Origin: Euryarchaeota archaeon SM23-78
Lineage (GTDB): Archaea; Nanobdellota; Nanobdellia; Woesearchaeales; SM23-78
DNA length: 46,500 nucleotides
Direction of reading: 5' to 3'
Assembly: GCA_001595785.1 (NCBI GenBank)
Contig: LSSJ01000041.1
Coordinates: forward strand, 1 to 46,500
A model generated the notes under the pieces. It saw only the letters and a list, made by a program, of their open reading frames with translations. It was not told where the DNA came from and did no database searches. Shown here one piece after another: positions 15,020-23,496 of this stretch. The translations under genes were made by a program, and so were the position numbers. Each line of letters opens with the position of its first letter. Within the stretch, counting starts at the first letter, position 1.

Positions 15020-15651
15020 TCTTTCCTGTATTTGCAGTACTCGCACTCAGGGCTAGAATTTGGTTTTTCTTTTTTTAGCAGCTCAACTGCTTCTCTGAAC
15101 ACTTTATATGCTCTAGCACTATCCACTGTCATCTTCTTCACTTCTATCTTGAACTTCACTTCTCCTTGCTCCTTCACCTCAGCAGGAATATAATACACCA
15201 AATAAGCATAGCCTGGATGTTTATAACCGTTTTTCTCAAGCATCAAGGCATAGCAGTCTAATTGGTTCTGGTAAAAACTGGTGCTGTCCTCCTTTAAGTC
15301 AAAACCCCTAGTCTTGAAATCCAAAGGAATATAAACACCTGCTTCTACAAGGCACTCATCCATGGCTCCGTACATACAAGCATCTTCTTCTTCAAAAGAA
15401 AAGGTTCTCCAATTCCTGAACCTCTTAATCAAGTCCTCATCAGCCAAGAGCTTACCATTAACCCTTCCTATAAGCTCAGGAGGCAAACCACCTCTAAACC
15501 TGTCATAATACTTCTTAAGAACCAAGTCCATACCGCCAGGAAGACTAGGGAAAACACCAGCAGGCCTCTTAACACCCTTATTTACCTCTAGCCAGAAACA
15601 GAGAGGACAATCCAAGAACAGGTTCAGTTTGGATGGTGATAGTTTTATCAT
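15016..15651 (-). CDS. Stand-alone PD-(D/E)XK nuclease (RecB/Cas4-like)
   Basis: A 211-residue nuclease-fold protein. Motifs in order: SPSKLNLFLDCP near the N-terminus, GAMDE (D98), PLDFKTRG (D111 and K113, the D-x-K core) and QNQLDCYALML (Q130, Y134). Two Cys near the N-terminus (C15, C18) and two at the end (C203, C206) could bind zinc or an iron-sulfur cluster, as the Cys set of Cas4/AddB-type nucleases does, although their usual split is one plus three. No CRISPR or cas gene is nearby, so a role in DNA repair or recombination is more likely. It overlaps the end of the pseudogene frame. Confidence 0.8.
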   Translation of the reverse strand: MIKLSPSKLNLFLDCPLCFWLEVNKGVKRPAGVFPSLPGGMDLVLKKYYDRFRGGLPPELIGRVNGKLLADEDLIKRFRNWRTFSFEEEDACMYGAMDECLVEAGVYIPLDFKTRGFDLKEDSTSFYQNQLDCYALMLEKNGYKHPGYAYLVYYIPAEVKEQGEVKFKIEVKKMTVDSARAYKVFREAVELLKKEKPNSSPECEYCKYRKD

Positions 15652-15730
15652 ATTAATATTGTTATGTATTCATTTTATTTAAAACTTTTTAGTAATTAGC
15701 TTTATAAAAGGAAAAATATTCCTACCCTGC

Positions 15731-16090
15731 ATGGAAGCGCTTAAATGCTATATAGGTACTTTTATCCAGGATAATAAGAAAAAGTATATCTCGTACATCA
15801 CCACAGAGCGCTATGAACAAAAAAAACCTGAGATTAGACAAATCAGTTTTGATAACAAAGATGATCTTATCTCTAAAATACTGGCTCTTCAACCCGTTCT
15901 AAACTATGAGTATGTTCGTTTTATTAATTTAAAAGATGAAAAGACAACACCTACTATAAGTCCTGTAGAGATTAATGAAATAAAAAGTCTTGAAGAGGAG
16001 TGCAAGGATGAAGCCAAGAAAAAAGGTTTAAAAATTGAGGTGCTTCCTAGCTTTCCTTTTGAATTCTCAAAAGCCCCTTCATTCATATAA
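15731..16090 (+). CDS. Hypothetical small protein
   Basis: A 119-residue soluble protein, starting at ATG 15731 shortly after an AT-rich promoter region containing CTTTATAAAAGG at 15702. The N-terminal half looks beta-rich (KCYIGTFIQDNKKKYISYITTERY), the C-terminal half has a Lys/Glu-rich helix. No recognised family. It precedes the aIF5A gene by 83 bp, which has its own TATA box. Confidence 0.55.
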   Translation: MEALKCYIGTFIQDNKKKYISYITTERYEQKKPEIRQISFDNKDDLISKILALQPVLNYEYVRFINLKDEKTTPTISPVEINEIKSLEEECKDEAKKKGLKIEVLPSFPFEFSKAPSFI

Positions 16091-16173
16091 ATAAGGGTTT
16101 TCTTCTCTAATATTACCACAAGCTTTTTAAATAATATACCATCCCTCAAAACTATAATTTTCATGGTGATACT

Positions 16174-16575
16174 ATGACTGGAGAAATTAAGAGAAGGAGT
16201 ATTGGAAGCCTTCAAGTAGGTAATTATATAGTCATTGATGGGGCTGCTTGCACTGTTAGCAACATCCAGATATCAAGACCTGGCAAGCACGGACACGCAA
16301 AGGTAAGATTAGACGCTGTTGGCATTGTTGATGGCAGGAAAAGGCAGATAGTAATGCCTGGCCATGATGAGATAGACGTGCCTGTTATTGACAAAAGGAA
16401 CGCCCAGGTGCTGAGCATAACAGGAGACACAGCCCAAGTCATGGACTCAGAGACCTATGAGACCTTTGACCTTGTAATCCCAGAAGACCTAAAAGGTGAG
16501 CTCTCAGAAGGAGCAGTAGTGGTGTACTGGGTCATTCTTAAAGACAGGGTTATGAAGCAAATCAAAACGGCTTAG
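16174..16575 (+). CDS. eif5A: Translation initiation factor aIF5A (hypusine-containing)
   Basis: A 133-residue aIF5A of normal archaeal length. The hypusination loop reads SRPGKHGHAK, with K38 the residue that deoxyhypusine synthase modifies. The SH3-like N-domain (residues 1-70) is followed by the OB-fold C-domain (VPVIDKRNAQVLSITGDTAQVMDSETYETF). The factor stimulates peptide-bond formation on stalled ribosomes. Promoter TTTAAATA at 16127-16134 and GGTGA at 16165-16169 precede ATG 16174. The last codons and the TAG stop lie inside a 9-bp hairpin that opens the hairpin array downstream. Confidence 0.97.
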   Translation: MTGEIKRRSIGSLQVGNYIVIDGAACTVSNIQISRPGKHGHAKVRLDAVGIVDGRKRQIVMPGHDEIDVPVIDKRNAQVLSITGDTAQVMDSETYETFDLVIPEDLKGELSEGAVVVYWVILKDRVMKQIKTA

Positions 16576-16776
16576 CCGTTTTGGTTGTTCAAAAATAAAA
16601 ATTTTTGTAACAAATCAAAAATGCTTAAAAGCATTTTTGGTGTGCCAAAAAGCAAAGCTTTTTGAGCACAAATCAAAACGACATAATACTAATGGTAATT
16701 AATAATGGCAAAACAACAAAAATCAAAGATTTCATCAAACAATAGTTTGATGAACCAACAAATCAAAGATTTGTTG
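16563..16776 (+). repeat. Array of seven hairpins between aIF5A and L40e genes
   Basis: Seven inverted repeats follow one another: 16563-16583 (CAAAACGGC, loop TTA), 16590-16607 (CAAAAAT), 16616-16639 (CAAAAATGCTT, loop AA), 16642-16669 (GTGC plus CAAAAAGC, loop AAA), 16720-16732 (AAATC, loop AAA), 16732-16753 (TCATCAAAC, loop AATA) and 16756-16776 (CAACAAATC, loop AAA). The stem sequences differ but each is matched by its exact complement, and several have an AAA loop and a CAAA start. The first stem contains the aIF5A stop codon in its loop. The array may terminate or stabilise aIF5A mRNA; two similar hairpins occur at 42335-42384. Confidence 0.7.
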
Positions 16777-16820
16777 ATTTTTGAGTTTTTCCATCGACTC
16801 CATAAAAGGAGGTGTCGCTG

Positions 16821-16982
16821 ATGGCAAAGTTCCCAGAAGCAGAAGCAAGGTTTTTTAGGAATATATTTATATGTAGAAAGTGCAAGTCCAAGATACGCGC
16901 ACCCACGCTCAAAGTAATGGCAGGCAAGGTTAAGTGCAGGAAGTGTGGGTGCAAGGCTTTGAGACCTATTAAGAAGAAGTAA
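16821..16982 (+). CDS. rpl40e: Large-subunit ribosomal protein L40e
   Basis: A 53-residue gene from ATG 16821 to TAA 16980-16982. The product MAKFPEAEARFF has the L40e start, then a zinc finger C18-x2-C21 and C39-x2-C42-x-C44, and a basic tail RPIKKK. In eukaryotes L40 is fused to ubiquitin; archaea carry the bare protein as here. AAAGGAGGTG at 16804-16813 is a strong ribosome-binding site seven bases before the start. It lies after aIF5A across the hairpin array and may be partly read through from that promoter. Confidence 0.93.
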   Translation: MAKFPEAEARFFRNIFICRKCKSKIRAPTLKVMAGKVKCRKCGCKALRPIKKK

Positions 16983-17054
16983 ATTTTATTATTATTCTTA
17001 AATAGTAAAGTTACAAAACTTTATAAATATGTTTTATTTTCCCTTCTATAAAAA

Positions 17055-17393
17055 ATGTTAATAATAAGTTATAGAGGAATGATTGAACAAGCTAAAGAAA
17101 CCTATGAGCGTTTTAACACTGCTTATGATATAATAATGGAAGCAGAAGCAAACAAGAAAAAACTAAACAAGACAACAAAAAGTTTGCTGGAGATAATGAT
17201 ACAAGAAGCTTTTGAAATTGATTCTGAACTAAGAAAAAGCCTGCCAGGACTGAATTATAAACTAAAAGAAATGCTTAAAAAAGGTTATCTAAAACCAAAA
17301 GAAGAAGATATTTCTCCATTTGAGCCAGTGACAAGCGAGCTTTTCTATAAGAATTTTTGGAGAGAAGTAGGAAAGGCATTAAAGGGCAATTAA
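17055..17393 (+). CDS. Hypothetical helical protein
   Basis: A 112-residue, mostly helical, charged protein with no recognised family. TTATAAAT near 17020-17027 is placed for a start point just before ATG 17055. A second ATG at 17079 follows GAGG by only one base, too close, so 17055 is kept. No cysteine or membrane segment. Confidence 0.55.
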   Translation: MLIISYRGMIEQAKETYERFNTAYDIIMEAEANKKKLNKTTKSLLEIMIQEAFEIDSELRKSLPGLNYKLKEMLKKGYLKPKEEDISPFEPVTSELFYKNFWREVGKALKGN

Positions 17394-17451
17394 GAAGAAG
17401 TAATATTAACCAAAACAATTAAAAAGTCTTTAACCAATTATTTCTTTTAAC

Positions 17452-18642
17452 ATGAGTTTTTTGAGCGTATTAATAGAGTATAAGTGGACTATTCTTTTCT
17501 ATTTAATCATTATATTACTGGTTTATCTTAACAGGAAAAGGTTTGATATTCAGGCCAAGATTATTGCTCTGTACAGGACCAAGATAGGAGTCAGGTTTAT
17601 TGACAGGTTTGTGAAAGGCAAGGAAAAACTCATTAAAATGCTTGGAACAGGAGGTATTGTGCTTGGATATATAGGTATGATAGCAGTGTTCTATTTATTA
17701 TTCTTGCTCCTCTATAACACCTTGAAACAACCCACTGTTATCAGTGCTGCTCCTGTTATCCCAGGAGTGCCTCTTGCAGGCACAGGCTTAAAGTTTCCTT
17801 TGATTATTGGATGGATTAGTCTTTTAATAATCATTGTAATCCACGAGTTCAGCCACGGCATTGTAGCCAAGGCTTATAAGCAGAAGATTAAGTCAACAGG
17901 CATAGCCTTTTTTGGTCCTATCCTAGGGGCTTTTGTTGAGATTGATGAGAAAAAACTTCAGAAACAACCTGACAAAGTGCAGAACAGTGTGTTTACAGCA
18001 GGCCCTAATGCTAATATTATAACAAGCATTATTTTCTTATTATTACTCAACCTAGTAGTTGCACCTGCAGCTTACTCTATGATTATGCCCATGGGAGTAG
18101 GTGTTGAAGTCATTGAAGGCCTTCCTGCCAATATGAGCGGCTTAAGAAACAATGATGTTATTGTAGGAATCAATAATCACTCCATTACCACAATACAAGA
18201 CTTTATTGACTTTGGATATGTAGAGCCCAATCAGACTTATACATTCTACACAGAGGATAGTAGGGTTGTAGAGGTAACAGCAAGACCTCACCCTGATAAT
18301 GAGAGCAGAGGGCAATTCGGCATAAACATGTACACAAAGACCAAGCTCAAGAATCCAACGCCTGGCAATAAGGTGCTCCATGCAGTACTGCTCTGGATAG
18401 GAGAACTATTATTTTGGCTCTTCCTCATAGGCATTAATATTGGGCTTATCAACTTTCTACCTATATTCATAACAGACGGTGCAAGAATGCTCCAGATAAG
18501 CCTAAGAAGGATTATAAAGGACAAGGACAATGCAAAAAGGGTTTGGCTCTTTATCAATAAATTCAGTTTGCTCATATTATTATTGATTATTGTTATTCCA
18601 ATAATGATTAATCTTTTTAAATGGTTGATATCTCTTGCTTAA
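17452..18642 (+). CDS. Site-2 protease family intramembrane metallopeptidase (M50) with PDZ domain
   Basis: A 396-residue multi-pass protein. The zinc-binding motif HEFSH is at 131-135 inside a hydrophobic segment, followed by FFGPILGAFVEID (the membrane hairpin); the second conserved motif NFLP...DG is at 334-343, with D342 as third zinc ligand. A PDZ-like domain (about 214-290, GVGVEVIEGLPANMSGLRNNDVI) lies between. This is the RseP/S2P family, which cleaves transmembrane segments of anti-sigma factors or other regulators. The native substrate here is unknown. The gene is monocistronic. Confidence 0.9.
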   Translation: MSFLSVLIEYKWTILFYLIIILLVYLNRKRFDIQAKIIALYRTKIGVRFIDRFVKGKEKLIKMLGTGGIVLGYIGMIAVFYLLFLLLYNTLKQPTVISAAPVIPGVPLAGTGLKFPLIIGWISLLIIIVIHEFSHGIVAKAYKQKIKSTGIAFFGPILGAFVEIDEKKLQKQPDKVQNSVFTAGPNANIITSIIFLLLLNLVVAPAAYSMIMPMGVGVEVIEGLPANMSGLRNNDVIVGINNHSITTIQDFIDFGYVEPNQTYTFYTEDSRVVEVTARPHPDNESRGQFGINMYTKTKLKNPTPGNKVLHAVLLWIGELLFWLFLIGINIGLINFLPIFITDGARMLQISLRRIIKDKDNAKRVWLFINKFSLLILLLIIVIPIMINLFKWLISLA

Positions 18643-18744
18643 GGTTCTCTAAGGGAATATTGTTTATAAAAACGAACTCTAAACTATAAACTTTTTAAAT
18701 GAATACGTATTACCCTTTCTTAGAAGAGAGGGGCGTCATATAAA

Positions 18745-20322
18745 ATGTTAAGTAGAAATGGCTCTAATCATCTTATAAGCAATAAGAAGCTAAAAGAGCT
18801 TAGCAAGCGGGTTAGACACGCTTATCTTAAACAGGAGAATCTTGATTATCTGGTAGGCTTTGCTGAGAAAGAGCTAAGATTAAAAGAGCTTAGAAGGCTA
18901 GGTCTTTTTAATGATGATGATGTTAGGTTCATAGCCCTTAATCTAGGCTATATTAGTGCTCAGCATGGTAAGAAAGAGAGAGACAGTGGAAGACTATTCA
19001 TAGGCCATCCTATTGATGCAGCCCGAGAATTCATTGATGCATACTTAGAGTACTACAATAAGAGGCAAGGCCGGGTTGATACTGAGATTAAGGTAGCAGA
19101 TATCAGTACTATGCTTTGTCATGATATAGAAGAGGAAGAGAATTGTTCTTCGGTTAAAATTGCTACACACCTTGAGAACTTGGTAGACTTGCCTTTTAAT
19201 AATATTGAGAACAAAGACCGTTTTAAACGTATGGTTGTGCCTGTGGTTACAATGCATGTTACAGCTCTGACCAGAAGGGATAATTTTTACCAGGTTTGGC
19301 GTGACCTGATTTTAAGAGGTAATAAGAGGCTTATTGCTCACAAGTTATGTGATGGGATTGCAAATGTGAAGGAACTGGAGTACCCAGAGAGCCCTGCAGT
19401 CAAATTTTATAACAAAGAAATAAAGGATAGAATTAAAAGATTCAAACCCCTTAAGTATCCTTACAGAAGAGCCTTAAACATTCTAAGCACCACTTCTCAT
19501 AGGACAGTAGAAAAACTCAAAGACTTAGCCCACCAATATGAAAAAGAAAAAAAATTATACCCTACTCCTAAGATTATCTATGGAGTCTTTAAGAGCTTCA
19601 TAATAATAGATGCAGCCAACCAGTATATGAAAACATACGGAGAAGATGCTTTTCTAATCACTCTTAAGCAAAGACTTATAGATGAAGCCCTGAAAAAGAT
19701 TAACAATGCAATGGAGCACACCCAGAAGTATCACTGTGAGGGCTTAAGCAGAGAGTATGCTATTACCAGAGACCAGGAGAGAATACTAAAAAACCCTCTT
19801 AGTGTAATTTATGAGCATGACCTTAAAAAGCTGGACAAAGCAGCAAACATTCTTCCTAAGAAAACCTTGTTGTCAGGAAAAGTATTATCAGACCCATTAA
19901 CAATAGAGAAAGCCATGAGATATTTTGAAAAAGATTATAAAAAGAGAAAGACAGGTGCAAAACTAAAAGTAGGAGACCTTATCTACCTAGAAAAAGAATT
20001 CAATGAATACAAAAACACAGATGGAATAAACAGGCTTACCTATGAGAGAAAGAATGGCAGAGACCACCCCTTTGACAACATGACCATGCCTTGGCTTGAC
20101 AGTATTATCAGAGGGGATAAGAGTGTTTTTGAGGACATGAGAAGGCAAAACGAGGTAAAGTACAAGTTAATAAAAATCCTGGGATACAATCTTCAACAGT
20201 ACAGAAATAATCACACCATAACCTTTGACTGGGCTAAAAAGCAGAACATGAAGAAGGCAGCAGAAAAGAGTGAAGAGCTAAAAAAGTTTTTTTCTTATCA
20301 AACAGGAGGGAGAGCTAGTTAA
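18745..20322 (+). CDS. HD-domain protein related to the RelA/SpoT (Mesh1-type) ppGpp hydrolase domain
   Basis: A 525-residue protein. The N-terminal 215 residues carry RSH-type HD motifs: FIGHP (H88), MLCHDIEEE (H126-D127, then acidic residues as in the SpoT HDxxED) and HKLCDGIANVKEL (D203, N207, equal to the KLADRLHNM block of SpoT). This is the manganese-dependent (p)ppGpp 3'-pyrophosphohydrolase fold. I see no synthetase motifs in the remaining 310 residues, which are helical and of unknown fold. Archaea generally lack classic stringent control, so the substrate may be a different nucleotide. GAGAGGGG at 18727 precedes the start by about 12 bases. Confidence 0.7.
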   Translation: MLSRNGSNHLISNKKLKELSKRVRHAYLKQENLDYLVGFAEKELRLKELRRLGLFNDDDVRFIALNLGYISAQHGKKERDSGRLFIGHPIDAAREFIDAYLEYYNKRQGRVDTEIKVADISTMLCHDIEEEENCSSVKIATHLENLVDLPFNNIENKDRFKRMVVPVVTMHVTALTRRDNFYQVWRDLILRGNKRLIAHKLCDGIANVKELEYPESPAVKFYNKEIKDRIKRFKPLKYPYRRALNILSTTSHRTVEKLKDLAHQYEKEKKLYPTPKIIYGVFKSFIIIDAANQYMKTYGEDAFLITLKQRLIDEALKKINNAMEHTQKYHCEGLSREYAITRDQERILKNPLSVIYEHDLKKLDKAANILPKKTLLSGKVLSDPLTIEKAMRYFEKDYKKRKTGAKLKVGDLIYLEKEFNEYKNTDGINRLTYERKNGRDHPFDNMTMPWLDSIIRGDKSVFEDMRRQNEVKYKLIKILGYNLQQYRNNHTITFDWAKKQNMKKAAEKSEELKKFFSYQTGGRAS

Positions 20323-20368
20323 GTTTTTTTAATTAACTTTTTAAACAACACCCAAATTCTTAAAAAAC

Positions 20369-21055
20369 ATGCTCACAATAATCCTCATAGAACCAGAGAA
20401 TTCTGCTAATATTGGCAGTGTTGCTCGTGTAATGGCTAACTTTGGAGTTAAAAATCTTGTTCTGGTTAATCCTAAGTGTAAGATTAATGAGCAGACAAGA
20501 AAACTAGCTAAGAACGCTCAAAGCATTCTTGACAAGGCAAAGATTAATGGTTTTAGTGTGCTTGGAAAATACGATTACCTGATTGGCACTACGAGCAAGC
20601 TAGGAACAGATTACAATATTCCTAGGAGCCCTATTACTCCTACACAACTAGCACTTAAACTTAAAGGTGTTAAGAAGAAAAGAGTTGCTCTGATTCTAGG
20701 CAGGGAGAGCGAGGGTTTAAGGAACAAGGAAATAAAGCTGTGCGACTTTATGGTAACCATTCCTACGAACAGGAATTACAAGGCTCTTAACATAAGCCAT
20801 GCCTTATCCATTCTTCTCTATGAAATTTACAAGGAAAAAACCACCAAGGAAACCTTAAAGCCTTACACTCCTATGAGTAGAAAAGAGAAAGAGCAGGTGC
20901 TTAAGTTGTTAAAGAGTGCTATGAAAAAAATGGGCTTTGCAAGTGAGAGGAAAAAAGAAACACAGATAAAAGTGTGGAAAAGGATGATAACTAAAAGTTT
21001 TCTTACCAAACGCGAAGCATATGCATTAATGGGGTTTCTGAAGAAGATAAAGTAG
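20369..21055 (+). CDS. SPOUT family RNA 2'-O-methyltransferase (TrmJ-like)
   Basis: A 228-residue SpoU/TrmJ-type enzyme that methylates ribose 2'-OH of tRNA or rRNA using SAM. Motif 1 is IEPENSANIGSVARVMANFG; motif 2 LILGRESEGLRNKEI; motif 3 IPTNRNYKALNISHALSILLYE, forming the trefoil knot SAM site. The C-terminal 60 residues form a helical extension as in TrmJ, which targets position 32 of tRNA. Exact target is inferred from family. ATG 20369 follows an ACTTTTTAAACAAC box. Confidence 0.85.
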   Translation: MLTIILIEPENSANIGSVARVMANFGVKNLVLVNPKCKINEQTRKLAKNAQSILDKAKINGFSVLGKYDYLIGTTSKLGTDYNIPRSPITPTQLALKLKGVKKKRVALILGRESEGLRNKEIKLCDFMVTIPTNRNYKALNISHALSILLYEIYKEKTTKETLKPYTPMSRKEKEQVLKLLKSAMKKMGFASERKKETQIKVWKRMITKSFLTKREAYALMGFLKKIK

Positions 21056-21126
21056 GGGCTTGAGCATTTTTTTAGGATAAGTTTATAAATAATTCATTTT
21101 TACAAATAAAAAAAGAGGTCAAATCC

Positions 21127-22113
21127 ATGGTGCTTCCAACAATAACAGGAAACCTGTTTGACACAAACACCTCTCTTGGAGCAGTAATTACTCCTTTGTT
21201 CATTGGAGTAGTCACCATAATAGTAGCTAACCTTGCTAACTATATTCTTAAGAAGGGTTTGAAAACTGCTGAGCACACCCTTGAAAAGCATCATAAGAGA
21301 TTAGAGGATGCTTATCATAGGAACAAGATTGCTGCTGAGAAGACCAAGTTTACTTTTATGAGGAGAATAATTGTGGGCATAATATATCTAGTGGGCATAA
21401 TCCTTATCATAAGCAGCATACCCAGCCTGAAAACCTTTTCATACTCCTTACTTGCAGGAGCAGGGGTTATTGCTATAATCATAGGTTTTGCAACCCAGAA
21501 AACCCTAGCAAACCTGATAGCTGGTTTCATGATATCCATCAGCCAGCCTTTTCGTGTTGGTGACAGGGTGAGGTTCAAGGAAGAGTACGGAGTAATCCAG
21601 GACATAACCCTAAGGCATACTGTTCTTAAGACATGGGATAACAGGCATGTAATTATTCCTAATGCAATGATTAATGAAGAAGTCGTAAATAACTATACTC
21701 TTGGTGATGAGAGAATTCTTGCAACTGTTGAGATAGATATAAGCTATGACTCTGACATAGACCTTGCCCGGAAGATTATGACGGAAGAGATTATGAAGCA
21801 CCCCAAGTTCATTGATAACAGAACAGACGTTGACCTGCTTGCAGGAAAAGATCCTATCAAAGTACGAGTTGTTAGTTGCGGAGACTTCAGTGTAAAGCTG
21901 AGAGGCTACTACTGGGTGCCTGACCCGCCAAGTAATCTCGTCTCTGGATATGAACTCATAGAGAGTATCAAGAAGCGCTTTGACAAAGAAGGAGTAGAGA
22001 TACCCTTCCCATATAGAACTGTTGTTTATAAAAAGGATATTAAGAAACCAAGGAGGTTGGTAAAGGAAAAAAGAGCAGCCAAAAAAGCAGCAAAGAAGAC
22101 TAAGAAAAAATAA
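21127..22113 (+). CDS. mscS: MscS-family mechanosensitive channel
   Basis: A 328-residue small-conductance mechanosensitive channel. Three membrane segments: about 20-41, 83-102 and 106-135; the last, LLAGAGVIAIIIGFATQKTLANLIAG, is the Gly/Ala-packed pore helix TM3. ISQPFRVGDRVRF and the following beta domain are the conserved cytoplasmic vestibule. The C-terminal 25 residues are a Lys/Ala/Arg tail not usual in the family. It relieves turgor on hypo-osmotic shock. AGAGGTC stands about eight bases before ATG 21127. It is convergent with corA, with no base between the two stop codons. Confidence 0.92.
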   Translation: MVLPTITGNLFDTNTSLGAVITPLFIGVVTIIVANLANYILKKGLKTAEHTLEKHHKRLEDAYHRNKIAAEKTKFTFMRRIIVGIIYLVGIILIISSIPSLKTFSYSLLAGAGVIAIIIGFATQKTLANLIAGFMISISQPFRVGDRVRFKEEYGVIQDITLRHTVLKTWDNRHVIIPNAMINEEVVNNYTLGDERILATVEIDISYDSDIDLARKIMTEEIMKHPKFIDNRTDVDLLAGKDPIKVRVVSCGDFSVKLRGYYWVPDPPSNLVSGYELIESIKKRFDKEGVEIPFPYRTVVYKKDIKKPRRLVKEKRAAKKAAKKTKKK

Positions 22114-23103
22114 TCACGCCCATTTCCTTTTCTTAAAAAACAAGTACATCATAATACCTACTATAAGCATTATTATTAAGATTAGATAGTACCCAAAAGG
22201 CCATTTGAGCTCTGGCATGTTCCAAAAGTTCATACCATAAACCCCCGCTATGAAGGTTAAGGGCATAAAGATGGTTGCTATTGTCGTTAGTTTCTGCATC
22301 ACCTGGTTCATCTTGTTAGATGTCTCTGTCATCTGCTTGGATATAATGGTTGTGTGAGCATCAAAAGCATTCTTCAATAAATCCCTCTGGGCTTCAAGCT
22401 CAGAGTAAATCCTCATTAGGTGGTCGTACACATCCTTGAAGTACATGCTTGTTCTTGATTGTATGAATGGAAAGTCTTTTTTGGTAAATTTATTTATCAC
22501 ATCTATTTGAGGCGCTATGCTCTTCCTCATGTTAAGCACCTCTTTCTTTATGCTCATAATCTGCTTCAAAGTATCTTTTTTATGCTTTCCCTGAATAATT
22601 TCTTCCTCTAGTTTCTCTATGTGATCCTCCCATTCATCAAGTAAAGGGAAATGTAAATCTACAAAATGATCTATAACCTCATACATTAAGAAGTCTGCTG
22701 TGATTGACATACCGTTCTTAGCAGCATCCACCTTTTCTATCATGTGCTCAACACCAGGAGACTTATGATTATGAAGGGTTATTAAGAAGTTATTTCCTAG
22801 GAAGAAGTCTATCTCTCTCTTGTTAAAAGCTGGCTTCTCAGCTCTTTCAGGAACACTGTACAATACTATGAAGAGATAAGTTTCAAAGGTGTCAATCTTT
22901 GGCAGCTCAATAGCTTTTTTACAGTCTTCTATTGAGAGGTGATGGAAGTCAAAGTTATCCTCAATAAAAACATAATCCTTATCATCAGGCTTTTCAAAAT
23001 CAACCCAGATAGCTGCTTTCTTGTCCTTTAGATATCTTTGTAGGTCCTTCTGAGAAGGATTCTTGAATATCTTCCTGTTCTTGAATACAAAAATCCTAAT
23101 CAT
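22114..23103 (-). CDS. corA: CorA-family magnesium/metal transporter
   Basis: A 329-residue CorA. The long cytoplasmic alpha/beta funnel (1-255) leads to two C-terminal membrane helices; the first ends in the selectivity motif YGMNF, followed by the short loop WNMPELKWPFG and the last helix with basic end KKRKWA. CorA pentamers import Mg2+ (or Co2+/Ni2+). Its start is four bases after the stop of the winged-helix gene at 23108, so the two are one operon, and that small gene might regulate it. The stop abuts the mscS stop. Confidence 0.93.
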   Translation of the reverse strand: MIRIFVFKNRKIFKNPSQKDLQRYLKDKKAAIWVDFEKPDDKDYVFIEDNFDFHHLSIEDCKKAIELPKIDTFETYLFIVLYSVPERAEKPAFNKREIDFFLGNNFLITLHNHKSPGVEHMIEKVDAAKNGMSITADFLMYEVIDHFVDLHFPLLDEWEDHIEKLEEEIIQGKHKKDTLKQIMSIKKEVLNMRKSIAPQIDVINKFTKKDFPFIQSRTSMYFKDVYDHLMRIYSELEAQRDLLKNAFDAHTTIISKQMTETSNKMNQVMQKLTTIATIFMPLTFIAGVYGMNFWNMPELKWPFGYYLILIIMLIVGIMMYLFFKKRKWA

Positions 23104-23107
23104 CTAC

Positions 23108-23431
23108 TTACCTCTTTTTTTGTTCGAAAAACTCTTTTACTTTTTTATCCATCCTTGGCTTAGCACTAGGACCCAGCTTATAATATTTTTTTTCTGCTTC
23201 TCCACCCCAGGAATAATTACCTTTCTCTAGTTTTATTGTCTCAAGCTGGAACTCTTTTAAAGCAACCCCTTTTTTCAAATGATAATAAATAACCCTTAAG
23301 GTGACTGGGGGAAACAAGGCACAGTAATCCTTGTACAAGTCATAGCCATACGCTTTTCCTCTGAAAAAAAGAATCTCTATAAGGTTCTGCCTGATACTGC
23401 TGCCAATAGGCCGCCCCCTTTTTTTCCTCAT
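23108..23431 (-). CDS. Small winged-helix (PadR-like) DNA-binding protein
   Basis: A 107-residue protein. RKKRGRPIGSSIRQNLIEIL starts with an AT-hook-like RGRP, followed by a winged-helix pattern GKAYGYDLYKDY, VTLRVIYYHLKKG and a strand-rich wing ending before a charged tail. GYDLYK..YY-HL resembles PadR regulators. It is cotranscribed with corA (four-base gap) and may control that operon. Its leader, about 60 nt upstream, holds copy A of the bipartite GC-rich repeat (23497-23588). Confidence 0.6.
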   Translation of the reverse strand: MRKKRGRPIGSSIRQNLIEILFFRGKAYGYDLYKDYCALFPPVTLRVIYYHLKKGVALKEFQLETIKLEKGNYSWGGEAEKKYYKLGPSAKPRMDKKVKEFFEQKKR

Positions 23432-23496
23432 AAACCTATTTTTTGATTTGTGCTTATATAAATTTTGCGATTAATTTTCAATAAGGTAAGAAATAT

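Noticed and set aside
16563-16776. Hairpin array as a CRISPR array
   Set aside because: There is no constant repeat: each stem has its own sequence, spacing is irregular and no cas gene is present.
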